DNA from: Bacteroidia bacterium
GTDB taxonomy: Bacteria > Bacteroidota > Bacteroidia > J057
NCBI GenBank assembly: GCA_033391075.1
Contig: JAWPMV010000001.1
Location: forward strand, 2,232,001 to 2,296,000
Direction of reading: 5' to 3'
DNA: 64,000 bases
Shown: positions 25,405-34,389 of the stretch, one piece after another
How positions within the stretch are numbered: position 1 is the stretch's first letter
Layout: every line of letters begins with the position of its first letter
Notes under the pieces: generated by a model
Database searches by the model: none
What the model saw: only the letters and a program-made list of their open reading frames with translations
Told to the model about the DNA's origin: nothing
Program-made: the position numbers and the translations under genes

Positions 25405-25692
25405 ATGAATACTTATTATATCTATATACTGACCAATGATTTAAATACTGTTTTATACACTGGAGTTACCAATGATCTCATTAGAAGAATATCAGAACAT
25501 AAAAACAAGCTTAATCCTAAAAGCTTTTCTGCTAAGTATAACCTAAATAAGCTAGTCTATTTTGAATCATTCCACAGCGTTAATGATGCCATTGCTAGTG
25601 AAAAACAGATAAAGGCTGGATCGAGGAGAAAGAAAGTAATTCTGGTCGAGTCAATGAATCCGGTTTGGAAGGATTTATATTTCGATTTATAA
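25405..25692 (+). CDS. Small GIY-YIG nuclease-domain protein embedded in palindromic repeats
   Basis: A 95-residue single-domain GIY-YIG protein of the UPF0213/UvrC-N-like type. The GIY strand is YYIYILTN (residues 4-11), the YIG strand LYTGVTN (17-23), the conserved arginine R27 or R28 in LIRRISEHK and the metal-binding glutamate E66 in AIASEKQIK. All key positions are present and the frame is intact. It is flanked on both sides by 95-bp palindromic units; its stop lies 12 bases before a half unit. Small GIY-YIG genes are often found with such repeats in Bacteroidota, and a role in repeat spread or maintenance is an inference. Confidence 0.88.
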   Translation: MNTYYIYILTNDLNTVLYTGVTNDLIRRISEHKNKLNPKSFSAKYNLNKLVYFESFHSVNDAIASEKQIKAGSRRKKVILVESMNPVWKDLYFDL

Positions 25693-25703
25693 AGAGTCCA
25701 TAA

Positions 25704-25975
25704 AGATTGCTTCACTTCGTTCGCACTGACAAATAGAATTTGACATCCGAACACAAGCTGTCATTGCGAGTCCAAACTTTGGGCGAAGCAATCTCCTTCG
25801 CTTAAGAGGATTATTTGATTCAAGGGGATTGCTTCACTTCGTTCGCTCTGACAAATAGTATTTGACATCCAAACGCAAGCTGTCATTGCGAGTCCAAACT
25901 TTGGGCGAAGCAATCTCCTTCGCTCCAGGGGATTATTTGTTTCAAGGAGATTGCTTCACTTCGTTCGCAATGACA
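25704..25975. repeat. Right array of palindromic units (one half unit, two full units)
   Basis: A right-half unit (AGATTGCTTCACTTCG... to 25731) is followed by full units at 25759-25853 and 25881-25975, again spaced by 122 bases with the same 27-base linker. The half unit directly follows the GIY-YIG stop, as if the gene replaced its left half. The final unit is almost identical to the left-array units, while 25759-25853 has several substitutions. Confidence 0.92.
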
Positions 25976-26009
25976 AACTGTATCTATTTTCCTCGGGACT
26001 AGCCTGACG

Positions 26010-26043
26010 AAAATAGAAAGGGCGACAAGTACACTTGTCGCCC
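26010..26043 (-). terminator. Terminator of the sigma-54 response regulator gene
   Basis: GGGCGACAAGT (26020-26030) and ACTTGTCGCCC (26033-26043) form an 11-bp perfect stem. Read on the minus strand it is followed by CTTTCTATTTTC. It is 26 bases after the regulator's stop. Confidence 0.8.
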
Positions 26044-26069
26044 AATTTGGCCTCGCATCTTTTTGCCGC

Positions 26070-27428
26070 CTATGCGTCTCTTTTTATCCCGAATTTCTCC
26101 ATTTTATTATAGAGGTGGCTTCTTTGGATGTCAAGAACTTCGGCCGTTTTAGAAATATTCCAATTATTTTGTTCCAGTTTACGAACGATAAATTCCTTTT
26201 CAACATGGTCTTTGAAATTTTGGAATTTGTCATGATTGTCGTACATGGTAGCACTTTTATTATTCCTTTTTTGAGGAACAGCATAGTCAAGTACGTCCTG
26301 CTCATCAATAGTTCCGTTTGAAAGGATGGATAGTCTTTCAATAACGTTATGGAGCTCACGCACATTTCCGGTCCATTGCAGGGCCTGGAGCTGAGTCATT
26401 GCACCTGGAGTAATGCTTAGGTCCGGAATACTATGTTCTTCGCTAATTTCTTTGACGAATTGAGAAACTATGAGTGGGATATCATCTCTTCTATCCTTGA
26501 GTGCAGGTACGTGAACCAGAATAACACTCAAACGATGATACAAGTCCTCGCGGAAATTTCCCTTATCAATCTCACTCAGCAGATCTTTATTGGTTGCTGA
26601 AACGATGCGCACATCAACAGATATTTGTTTATCTGATCCAATACGTGTGATTTTGTTTTCCTGTAGGGCACGCAATACTTTCGCCTGAGCAGAAAGGCTC
26701 ATATCCCCGATCTCATCCAGGAACAAAGTTCCACCATTCGCTTGCTCGAATTTGCCAATTCGCTGCTTATATGCACCTGTAAATGATCCCTTTTCATGGC
26801 CAAACAATTCACTCTCGATCAGTTCTGATGGAATAGCTGCACAGTTTACCTCTACAATAGGAGCAGTATTTCTACGGCTTTTCTCATGTATCCATCTTGC
26901 CACCAGTTCTTTACCGGTACCATTGCTTCCTGTTACCAAAACCCGTGCATCCGTAGTAGCCACTCGATTGATGGTCTCCTGGATCTTTTGCATAACAGGA
27001 GATTCACCTATGATATCCCTTACTTTCGTTACTTTTCTTCTTAATTTTTTGGTTTCAACAACCAACTCAGATTTGTCGAGGGCATTTCTTACAGTGAGTA
27101 ATAGACGATTGAGGTCTGGCGGTTTTTCCAGGAAGTCATAGGCTCCCTTTTTAGTGGCATCTACCGCTGTTTCTATATCTCCATGACCGGAGATCATGAT
27201 AAAAGGCACATCGCCTTTTGATTCCATACTCTTCTCAAGGACTTCCATTCCATTCATATTGGGCATCTTGATATCACAGATAACCGCATCATAACTGTTT
27301 TTCAGAATCTTAGCTAGTCCTTCTTCTCCATCAGCTGCTGTGTCAATCTTATAATCTTCATATTCGAGGATCTCCTGCAAGGTCATTCGGATTCCTTCCT
27401 CGTCGTCTATGATTAATATTTTGGCCAT
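26070..27428 (-). CDS. Sigma-54-dependent NtrC-family response regulator
   Basis: A 452-residue regulator. The receiver domain has D8/D9 in IIDDEEG, phospho-acceptor D52 in VICDIKMPNMNG and the lysine in FLEKPPDL. The AAA+ domain has Walker A GSNGTGKELVA, the sigma-54 contact loop as GSFTGA (the usual second residue Ala is Ser), and GGTLFLDEIGDMS. A Fis-type helix-turn-helix ends the protein (NISKTAEVLDIQRSHLYNKM). The ATG at 27428 gives the normal MAKILIIDDEEG start; an upstream in-frame start at 27464 falls in a palindrome. No histidine kinase gene is adjacent. Target genes are unknown. Confidence 0.93.
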   Translation of the reverse strand: MAKILIIDDEEGIRMTLQEILEYEDYKIDTAADGEEGLAKILKNSYDAVICDIKMPNMNGMEVLEKSMESKGDVPFIMISGHGDIETAVDATKKGAYDFLEKPPDLNRLLLTVRNALDKSELVVETKKLRRKVTKVRDIIGESPVMQKIQETINRVATTDARVLVTGSNGTGKELVARWIHEKSRRNTAPIVEVNCAAIPSELIESELFGHEKGSFTGAYKQRIGKFEQANGGTLFLDEIGDMSLSAQAKVLRALQENKITRIGSDKQISVDVRIVSATNKDLLSEIDKGNFREDLYHRLSVILVHVPALKDRRDDIPLIVSQFVKEISEEHSIPDLSITPGAMTQLQALQWTGNVRELHNVIERLSILSNGTIDEQDVLDYAVPQKRNNKSATMYDNHDKFQNFKDHVEKEFIVRKLEQNNWNISKTAEVLDIQRSHLYNKMEKFGIKRDA

Positions 27429-27448
27429 AAGGGTTGTATTGTTATGAG

Positions 27449-27505
27449 TACAATTATATTTCAAATTGTATCAAAAAGCAAACATTGTATAATATTTTAT
27501 ACAAA
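27449..27505 (-). promoter_or_regulatory. Two palindromes upstream of the response regulator
   Basis: TACAATT / AATTGTA (27449-27455 and 27464-27470) and the perfect TTGTATAA-TATT-TTATACAA (27486-27505) share the core TTGTA. They occupy the gap between the regulator start and the terminator of the upstream gene, so they could be operator sites. Confidence 0.4.
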
Positions 27506-27546
27506 AAAGTTCGGGCGGACGATGCTTTTTGCATGTCCGCCCGAAA
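27502..27546 (-). terminator. Terminator of the outer-membrane barrel gene
   Basis: TTCGGGCGGAC (27511-27521) pairs perfectly with GTCCGCCCGAA (27536-27546). On the minus strand it ends in CTTTTTTGT. It lies 17 bases after the stop of the barrel gene. Confidence 0.85.
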
Positions 27547-27563
27547 AATATGGCTTATATTTC

Positions 27564-28238
27564 TTAGAAGAAGTATCCCAGATCCAATGAAATGTATCGA
27601 ATCTTGATGATTTCATCATTCATGAAATTGTCTCTATTATTGACATTGGTGAGGCCCTGATGATAGATAATTCCAAAATTGATGGTACCTACCCGGTCTA
27701 TAATTTTTTCACCTCCTATTCCAAATATAAAGGTAAAAGCAAGTGGATTGATGTATTTGGTATTCTTACTTACCCCACTGTCAACCGTTCCATCCGGAAA
27801 AGGATTGACTCCACTAAATTCATTTTTATATCCTGCGCGAATATCGGCAGAAAGACCAAATTGACCATTGATAAAAAGGCCATTTCCCAATTCATTGGAA
27901 CGTCCTTTCAGTGCCAGAGGAATCTCAACGGTAGTAACGCTTACATCCTGAGTAGCCATTACCCCATCTACCATATCTTCACGTTTAAATCCTTTGCGCA
28001 CAATATGAACCCCACTTTTGATACCGTAGTTGTCAGTGATTCCATAATGAGTATTGAGTCCATATGAAAGTCCCACGACCGTAGAGGTCTCAAGACCAGC
28101 GGGGGTATTTCCATTTTCATCTGTAATAGATGCAAAGGAAAAAATGGGGCTAAATCTAAGGCCTAAGCTAAATCCTTGCTGTGCAAAGCTTGCAGCATAA
28201 CTCCCTAAGATCATGAGAAGTAAAAGCGTACGTTTCAT
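27564..28238 (-). CDS. PorT-like outer-membrane beta-barrel protein
   Basis: A 224-residue exported protein with signal peptide MKRTLLLLMILGSYAASFAQ followed by alternating hydrophobic/polar strands (QGFSLGLRFSPIFSF, GLSYGLNTHYGITDNYGIKSG) and an aromatic C-terminal strand ending LDLGYFF. This is the pattern of the small outer-membrane beta-barrel family (OMP_b-brl_2/PorT-like). Barrels of this kind are common in Bacteroidota and most have no known ligand. It has its own terminator. Specific function unknown. Confidence 0.8.
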   Translation of the reverse strand: MKRTLLLLMILGSYAASFAQQGFSLGLRFSPIFSFASITDENGNTPAGLETSTVVGLSYGLNTHYGITDNYGIKSGVHIVRKGFKREDMVDGVMATQDVSVTTVEIPLALKGRSNELGNGLFINGQFGLSADIRAGYKNEFSGVNPFPDGTVDSGVSKNTKYINPLAFTFIFGIGGEKIIDRVGTINFGIIYHQGLTNVNNRDNFMNDEIIKIRYISLDLGYFF

Positions 28239-28394
28239 GTTTTGGATAAAATTTCTTTTGGTGATTATTTCACGGCATCAAAACTAACCGTAAAAGCTTG
28301 AAAATCCTAGCAGGCAATATCCCCTTATAAGGATAGAAAATAGCGTAATTGACGAGGATAATTCCTCTTTATTGCCTATGCTTGCGATTAGAAA

Positions 28395-29492
28395 ATGAGA
28401 CAAAAGTCACCCCAAATGACAAAATTTAATATTGCAATCCTCTGTTTGTTGAGCAGTTTCTTCTTTTTGACAACTGCTTGTGAGGAAGAAAAAGATGCCG
28501 ATATCGCCAGCATTAAACTCAAGATGGATTTTAAACGCCTGGATCAGCAAATGTATCAGGCTGCCCAATTTTTACAGGAAAATGAGAGTATTGAAGCCGA
28601 AGAATTTCTAAATAAGTTTTTCGAAGAGGATAAAGACTTTTTCCGTCAATATCTGGGCATGACTGCGGCCGATATGGAACGAGCTGGGGTTCCTGTAGAA
28701 AAAACAGACAGCCTTATTGGTAGCCAGTTGAAGGACTTTCTTTCTGATTCAATTATGTATGATTTGCTAGAGGAAATCCAGGAGGTATTCCCGGCTGATA
28801 TGGTTTTGCTTGATCCTATTTCAGCTCCCATAAAAAGACTGAAAAAGTATTTTCCGGATACACAGATTCCCGCAATCAGAACCCATGCAAATGGGTATAT
28901 GCCCGGTTCTGATTTAAGAGGAGCTGATCAATTGGTTTCTGTACCTGGATATTATAGTCTGGGCTTGCATTACTTTCTCGGAAAGGATTTTCCCTATTAT
29001 CCCGAAAATATATATGCCTATCAAAGGAGGAGATTCAACCTGGAGCATATGGATGTAGTGGTTGCAAAAGCCATCGCAGATGAGTTTGTCGCTCCCAGAA
29101 ATCCAGCTACTAAACGTTCGCTTCTCGATGGAATGGTGCATGCTGGAATAAAACAATATTTCATCCACCAACTACTTCCTTATACGCCCGACTCTTTACT
29201 CCTTTACTATAACCGTCAGCAGATGGATTGGGCGCGTTTGTTCGAAGAAGAAAACTACAGCTTTCTTCTGGATAAACTCTTTGATTCTGATTTTAAATTT
29301 CAACGCAATTTTCTGGCCGACAAACCTTACACTACTGAGCTTTCGGATGAATCTGCTCCCCGCATTGGCGAGTATATGGGTTGGAGAATCGTAGATAGTT
29401 ATATGAAAAACAATCCGGAAATGAGCCTGGCAGAACTTTGTGAGAAGACAGATTATGAAGGAATCTTCCGGAAAGCAGGCTATAAACCCTGA
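28395..29492 (+). CDS. gldB: Gliding motility lipoprotein GldB
   Basis: A 365-residue lipoprotein. The signal peptide ends in a lipobox FLTTAC with C29 as the likely lipidated cysteine when counted from 28395; a second in-frame ATG at 28416 would also give a good lipoprotein signal. The body carries the GldB-type segments FKRLDQQMYQ, YYSLGLHYFLGKDFPYYP, RRFNLEHMDVVVAKAIADEF and GEYMGWRIVDSYMKNNPEMS. GldB is required for gliding in Flavobacterium and belongs to the gliding/T9SS machinery. A weak -7-like box TATGCTTG lies at 28376-28383. No other gld gene is adjacent. Confidence 0.83.
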   Translation: MRQKSPQMTKFNIAILCLLSSFFFLTTACEEEKDADIASIKLKMDFKRLDQQMYQAAQFLQENESIEAEEFLNKFFEEDKDFFRQYLGMTAADMERAGVPVEKTDSLIGSQLKDFLSDSIMYDLLEEIQEVFPADMVLLDPISAPIKRLKKYFPDTQIPAIRTHANGYMPGSDLRGADQLVSVPGYYSLGLHYFLGKDFPYYPENIYAYQRRRFNLEHMDVVVAKAIADEFVAPRNPATKRSLLDGMVHAGIKQYFIHQLLPYTPDSLLLYYNRQQMDWARLFEEENYSFLLDKLFDSDFKFQRNFLADKPYTTELSDESAPRIGEYMGWRIVDSYMKNNPEMSLAELCEKTDYEGIFRKAGYKP

Positions 29493-29611
29493 TGAATTTC
29501 CCCACTGATTAATGTTCCCCGAGCTGTAATATATAGGTGTTTTCTGAAATAGAAATTTCTACTTATTGAAGTAGATTGGAGTTCCAAATATGATCCTTAT
29601 AGCAGATCCAT

Positions 29612-30046
29612 ATGAGCTCCATGAAAAATGAAAACGTCCAGCAGCAACGCTACCGTTACGGATTTAAAGTAATTGCCAGCTCGCTCGGTATAATTCTCTC
29701 TGCACTACTTATGATAAAAGTTTATCCGGGAAAGGTCGATTATGAATGGCCTTCGCATGTGCGAATAGAGGAGAAAAAAAGCTCAAATAGTAAGGATACA
29801 TATAGCAAAGAGATTGGGAAATTGCTGCAAAAACGAGACAGCCTTGTCCGGGCAAAGGTTTCAGATAGTTCTGCGGAATATAAAAGAGTCAAAAAAGCAA
29901 TAGATCTCTATCACTCCTTGAAAGACTACAAATCTAAACTGAGTTTGAAATCCTTCAAGGATGCCGAGTGGAGATTGGAAGTCGAAGAAAAAGTTGAGTT
30001 GCTGGAAAAGCAGACGCATAAACTAAATAAAAACATACTGGAATAA
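29612..30046 (+). CDS. Small single-span membrane protein with coiled coil, unknown function
   Basis: A 144-residue protein. A basic N-terminus (QQQRYRYGFK) is followed by one membrane segment, VIASSLGIILSALLMIKVY (about residues 20-38), then a charged region rich in Lys/Glu heptads (KEIGKLLQKRDSLVRAK and VEEKVELLEKQTHKLNK) that should form a coiled coil. Start codons at 29612 and 29621 are both plausible. It ends 7 bases before the secreted NIDO-domain gene, so the two probably form an operon. I do not recognise a family. Confidence 0.65.
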   Translation: MSSMKNENVQQQRYRYGFKVIASSLGIILSALLMIKVYPGKVDYEWPSHVRIEEKKSSNSKDTYSKEIGKLLQKRDSLVRAKVSDSSAEYKRVKKAIDLYHSLKDYKSKLSLKSFKDAEWRLEVEEKVELLEKQTHKLNKNILE

Positions 30047-30053
30047 GGGTTCT

Positions 30054-31958
30054 ATGAGTAGAAATTTACTTCTTCTTTTCTCCCTTCTTCTAATCCTGAA
30101 TCACAGCTGGGCTCAATGTCCTTCTGGCCTGGAATCAATATATCTGGAAGAATTTGAACAGGGATTCCCTGAAAACTGGAGCTTTGAAAGTGGCAGTGAG
30201 GGAGCGAAATGGGAATTTGGCCTTGGAGGATTTGGGAACTTCAGAAACCCTGGTGAAAATCAGTGGATATATATCAATGATCAGGAAGCTGATGAAGTAG
30301 GGGAAGCCTCCTTTACTACGGAAGAGTTTGACTTGTCTGCCTATCGTTCTGAAGCAGAGCTTTCCTTTGACCTCAATTTCCAGGAATTTGACAAGCATGG
30401 TAAAATGCAGCTGGAAATGTACAGCAGGGGAAACTGGATACTCCTTTTTGAAAGAGAAGAGGATCTGGAAGGGAAGGTAATTATTGATATTTCTGAATTG
30501 ATTGGAACGGCAAATAGATTTCGTTTTAGCTATGATGATGAGGGTGTATGGGGTTGGGGAATGGGCATAGACAATTTTAGCATAGATGGGAGAAGTGCGG
30601 TCTGTGGAAATGCGATCTGTGAGCCTGGAGAAAACCCTGATAACTGTCCGGGAGATTGTCCGGCAAAAGAGGAGAAAGCCGATAGTTGGATAAATTCTAC
30701 TGAAAATATAGTGGGGGAATCTGTTCGCTACTCAAATTTTTCCGGCAATGATATCTGCGATGATTGTTCTCAGAAAATCAACTTGAATTTTAGTTTCGAT
30801 TTTTATGGAAAGGAGTACCAGAGTCTGTACATAAACTCTAATGGAAACGTCAGCTTTGAAGAGGACCATGTGGACTATGTCCCCCAGGCATTTTGCCTAA
30901 AGGGTCCCCGAATGATAGCTCCCTTTTTTAGTGATATTGATTTAAGTAAAGGCGGTAGAATAAATTTTTATCTGGCAGAGAATGAAAACTATCTGATCAT
31001 CAATTGGCAGGAGGTTGCTTATTTTGGATGTGAGAGACCTTGTGAGAAAAAAAATAGCTTTCAACTTATTCTTACGGACGGAGAGCTCAGGAAAATCGGG
31101 AATACCATTCTTCCTTTTGGTACTAATGTGATCTTTACCTATGGAGATATGCAGTGGACCGGAGGAAAAGCATCCGGTGGAATAGAGGGCTTTGGAGGGA
31201 GTCCAGCTACTGTAGGCGTAAACTCGGGAGAAGCTGGACTTTGTGATGGCTATGGAACCTTTGACCGTAGCGGATATTTTTATTGGGGAAACCAGATCGA
31301 TCAAAGCTGTCCTGCCAATGGACTTGACCACCTCGATAATTTGTCACTTTTCTTTGATGCCTCTTCCGGCAAACAAGCTAGTTACGCTGGCATAAGTGAA
31401 CTAGCAGCTGAGCGAACAGATGATTATGTCCACTTGAGTTGGTTTGTAGATTGTTTGAAAGAAGGCGGCTACTTCGAAATTGAACGTTCACTCGATTCTG
31501 TGAACTTTGATATCATAGATCTTTTGCCCATTGAGACACAAAGCTATCAGGAAGGACAAATCCTTTTTTCATATCAGGATGAGACTGCCGAAGCTGGACC
31601 TCTGCTTTATCGGGTAAAATACTATGGGAATGATTCTCAGGAGGATATAGATAGTGTCGGTGTCTTGTTTAGTACTTCAACTCTTTTAAGGGAGGCGAAT
31701 CCGTCCTTTGAGGTACTATCTTATGGCCCAAATCCATTTATTGACTTGCTGAATGTTGAACTTAAGCTGGCCGAGGCAGGAAGCATTAGTTATCAACTTA
31801 TAGATATGAGTGGACGCTTGCTAAAAGCCGGAAAAATCGACGGTATAGCCGGAAATAACAGCTTTCAACTACAGACATCCAGACTGAGTTCAGGTATGTA
31901 TAATCTCTTTATCAGAAATACAAAATTTAAACAACACTTGCGTCTTGTTAAAGCTTGA
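30054..31958 (+). CDS. Secreted NIDO-domain protein with type IX secretion sorting domain
   Basis: A 634-residue secreted protein. A signal peptide (MSRNLLLLFSLLLILNHSWAQ) precedes a beta-sandwich domain (about 25-180) that resembles jelly-roll/MAM-like modules. A short cysteine-rich motif, GNAICEPGENPDNCPGDCP, follows at about 184-202. A NIDO-like domain (about 220-425) has LYINSNGNVSFEE, MIAPFFSDIDLS and GVNSGEAGLCD. The last 80 residues (YGPNPFIDLLNVELKLAEAG ... LSSGMYNLFI) are a type A T9SS C-terminal domain, so the protein should reach the cell surface or medium. It is likely adhesive. Confidence 0.82.
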   Translation: MSRNLLLLFSLLLILNHSWAQCPSGLESIYLEEFEQGFPENWSFESGSEGAKWEFGLGGFGNFRNPGENQWIYINDQEADEVGEASFTTEEFDLSAYRSEAELSFDLNFQEFDKHGKMQLEMYSRGNWILLFEREEDLEGKVIIDISELIGTANRFRFSYDDEGVWGWGMGIDNFSIDGRSAVCGNAICEPGENPDNCPGDCPAKEEKADSWINSTENIVGESVRYSNFSGNDICDDCSQKINLNFSFDFYGKEYQSLYINSNGNVSFEEDHVDYVPQAFCLKGPRMIAPFFSDIDLSKGGRINFYLAENENYLIINWQEVAYFGCERPCEKKNSFQLILTDGELRKIGNTILPFGTNVIFTYGDMQWTGGKASGGIEGFGGSPATVGVNSGEAGLCDGYGTFDRSGYFYWGNQIDQSCPANGLDHLDNLSLFFDASSGKQASYAGISELAAERTDDYVHLSWFVDCLKEGGYFEIERSLDSVNFDIIDLLPIETQSYQEGQILFSYQDETAEAGPLLYRVKYYGNDSQEDIDSVGVLFSTSTLLREANPSFEVLSYGPNPFIDLLNVELKLAEAGSISYQLIDMSGRLLKAGKIDGIAGNNSFQLQTSRLSSGMYNLFIRNTKFKQHLRLVKA

Positions 31959-32043
31959 TATTTTTGTCCACTAAATATTTCAATAATTTAATATGTTTAG
32001 CAATCTTTGTATGCGCTTGGTAGGCTAATACTATAGGGATTAT

Positions 32044-33309
32044 ATGACCACAGGAACACAGGGTGGGAAGAATTCGATACTCACCATTTTTTTTACCGTA
32101 TTTCTCGATCTATTGGGGGTTACCCTGATTATTCCTATACTCGCGCCTCTTCTTATAGACTCGAATGATCTCCTGGGTCCCGAATATAGCTATGAATTTC
32201 GAACCCGAATCATGGGTTTTTTGATAGCTGTTTTTTCTGTCTGTCAATTTATTTCTTCTCCTTTTCTGGGATCTCTTTCCGATAAATATGGGCGAAAACC
32301 TGTATTGTTTTTTAGCTTGTTTGTGACCTTTTTTGGTTACCTGATATTTGCTTCCGGTGTTATTTATAATCAATTGACCCTGCTATTTCTGGGTAGAGCT
32401 ATGTCCGGGATTGCTGCTGGAAATATTTCTGTCATTTTCTCCGCAATAGCTGATGTGAGCAATCATGAAGAGAAGGCGCGGAACTTTGGGGTAGTGGGGA
32501 TTGCATTTGGTCTGGGCTTTATTATCGGACCTGTGTTGGGCGGTTTATTGGCAGATCCTGAAATTGTAAGTTGGTTTAGCTTTGTAACACCCTTTTTCTT
32601 TGCGGCTTTATTAGTCTGTATAAATCTGATTCTGGTATGGTTCAATTTCCCGGAAACGCTGGCTGAACCCAATAAGGAAGCCAGGGTTTCTCTGCTCGCA
32701 GGTTTTCAAAATTCTGCCAAAGCATTTAAGCATCCACAACTGAGAAACATCTTTCTGGTAGTCTTCCTTTTTACCTTTGGCTTTGCCTTCTTTACCCAAT
32801 TCTTTCAGGTCTTCCTAATCAAGAAGTTTACCTATAATCAATCAGATATAGGCCTCTTGTTTGGATTCATTGGGATAAATATAGCCCTGACTCAGGGTAT
32901 TCTGGTTCGCTTTCTTTCCAAAAGATTTAGTCCGGCTCAGGTAACCGTAGTGTCTATGCTTCTGCTGGTTTTCGCTTTCATTATACTCCTGATACCCGAT
33001 ACCAGTTTAGGATTATATATGGTTATTCCTGGTGTAGCCTTATCTCAGGGATTGGCTTCACCGAACCTTTCAGCGATCATTTCCAATAGTGTGAGTGCTG
33101 ATAAGCAGGGAGAAACTTTAGGCATGCAACAATCCATGCAATCCCTTGCACAGGCAGTTCCGCCTATCATTTCAGGCTATGCGATAAGTTTTGCACTGGA
33201 ATTTCCTATTTGGATGGCAGCTATATCCACCTTTGCTGCCTGGGGATTTTTTATGATTATCTACCGGGCAGTTAGGAAAAAGGAACAAAAAATAACGAAG
33301 GAAGAATAG
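32044..33309 (+). CDS. MFS transporter (TetA/DHA1-like)
   Basis: A 421-residue major facilitator with twelve predicted membrane segments. Motif A is SLSDKYGRKPVLFFS between helices 2 and 3, and GIAFGLGFIIGPVLGGLLAD near residues 150-170 is the helix 5 motif C region typical of drug/H+ antiporters. FNFPETLAEPN after helix 6 is also common in TetA-like proteins. The substrate cannot be told from sequence. It converges on prfA with three bases between the two coding regions. Confidence 0.9.
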   Translation: MTTGTQGGKNSILTIFFTVFLDLLGVTLIIPILAPLLIDSNDLLGPEYSYEFRTRIMGFLIAVFSVCQFISSPFLGSLSDKYGRKPVLFFSLFVTFFGYLIFASGVIYNQLTLLFLGRAMSGIAAGNISVIFSAIADVSNHEEKARNFGVVGIAFGLGFIIGPVLGGLLADPEIVSWFSFVTPFFFAALLVCINLILVWFNFPETLAEPNKEARVSLLAGFQNSAKAFKHPQLRNIFLVVFLFTFGFAFFTQFFQVFLIKKFTYNQSDIGLLFGFIGINIALTQGILVRFLSKRFSPAQVTVVSMLLLVFAFIILLIPDTSLGLYMVIPGVALSQGLASPNLSAIISNSVSADKQGETLGMQQSMQSLAQAVPPIISGYAISFALEFPIWMAAISTFAAWGFFMIIYRAVRKKEQKITKEE

Positions 33310-33312
33310 GAC

Positions 33313-34383
33313 CTATTCAGATCCCGCTTTCAACTTTTCAGCATTTTCAGCGATTCTCAAGGCTTCAATGATCTCATTGATTTCCCCATCGAGAATGGCG
33401 GATAAATTGTAAAGGGTAAGTCCAATCCGGTGATCGGTTACCCTTCCCTGTGGGAAATTGTAGGTACGGATCTTTTCACTACGATCCCCACTACCTACCA
33501 TAGACCTGCGAAGGCTGTCTTCTTCAGCCTTTCTTTTATCCATTTCCAGTTTGTAAACCCTTGCCCGAAGAATTTTCATGGCTTTCTCCAGGTTTTTTAT
33601 CTGGGATTTCCCATCCTGCATTGAAACCCTGATCCCAGTAGGGGTGTGGGTGAGTTTAACTGCAGAGTAAGTGGTGTTTACGGACTGTCCACCAGGACCA
33701 GAGGCATTGGTGTATTCTTTGATGATATCACTATCCTTAAGCTCAAGGTCGAATTCTTCGACCTCTGGCATGATCGCGACAGTTGCTGCAGAGGTATGCA
33801 CACGACCCTGAGATTCAGTTTTAGGAACGCGCTGGACCCGATGTACGCCTGCTTCAAATTTCATGATCCCATAGGCATCAGCTCCGCTGACATTGGCTAC
33901 GGCTTCCTTAATGCCGCCTTGTGAGCCTTCTGTCATGCTTTCAACTTCAAATCTCAACTTCGACCTGTCGCAGAACCTTTGGTACATACGGAATAAATCA
34001 CCAGCAAATAAGGCCGCTTCATCTCCTCCTGTACCAGCACTGATCTCGAGGACAACATTTTTAGAATCATTGGGGTCTTTGGGAATGAGGAGAATTTTGA
34101 GTTCTTCTTCTATGGTTCCTTTCCTCTCTTCCAATTCACTCAATTCCTCCTTAGCCATCTCTTTCAGCTCAGGATCAGACTCTGTACTCATGATCTCCTT
34201 CGAGTTATCAATATTACTCAGGACATCTTTGTACTCATTGGTTTTTTTTACGATCTCATCCAGTTGCTTATACTCAATGTTGAGGGCTTTATAGCGCCTC
34301 ATATCTTTCATTACTTCCGGATCGATGATCTCTTGTTTAACCTCTTCGAATCTTTGGCTAATCTGTTCTAACTTATCTAACAT
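33313..34383 (-). CDS. prfA: Peptide chain release factor 1
   Basis: A 356-residue class I release factor that terminates translation at UAA and UAG. The GGQ motif is in NASGPGGQSVNTTYSA. The segment RVQRVPKTESQGRVHTSAA, with the PxT tripeptide as PKT, matches RF1 rather than RF2. No programmed frameshift is needed, consistent with RF1. It is the last of a tightly spaced minus-strand group, ftsH-lpxH-propeller-prfA. Confidence 0.95.
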   Translation of the reverse strand: MLDKLEQISQRFEEVKQEIIDPEVMKDMRRYKALNIEYKQLDEIVKKTNEYKDVLSNIDNSKEIMSTESDPELKEMAKEELSELEERKGTIEEELKILLIPKDPNDSKNVVLEISAGTGGDEAALFAGDLFRMYQRFCDRSKLRFEVESMTEGSQGGIKEAVANVSGADAYGIMKFEAGVHRVQRVPKTESQGRVHTSAATVAIMPEVEEFDLELKDSDIIKEYTNASGPGGQSVNTTYSAVKLTHTPTGIRVSMQDGKSQIKNLEKAMKILRARVYKLEMDKRKAEEDSLRRSMVGSGDRSEKIRTYNFPQGRVTDHRIGLTLYNLSAILDGEINEIIEALRIAENAEKLKAGSE

Positions 34384-34389
34384 GGCAGG

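Noticed and set aside
25019-25975. Possible CRISPR array because of regular direct repeats
   Set aside because: The units are 95 bp and palindromic, the linkers are identical instead of unique spacers, and no cas gene is present.
26070-26365. Minus-strand overlapping frame and plus-strand frame within the response regulator
   Set aside because: Both are shadows of the Fis-type C-terminal domain, which is clearly coding in the main frame.
33313-34383. Release factor 2 with programmed frameshift
   Set aside because: The frame is continuous and the codon-recognition tripeptide is of the PxT type of RF1.
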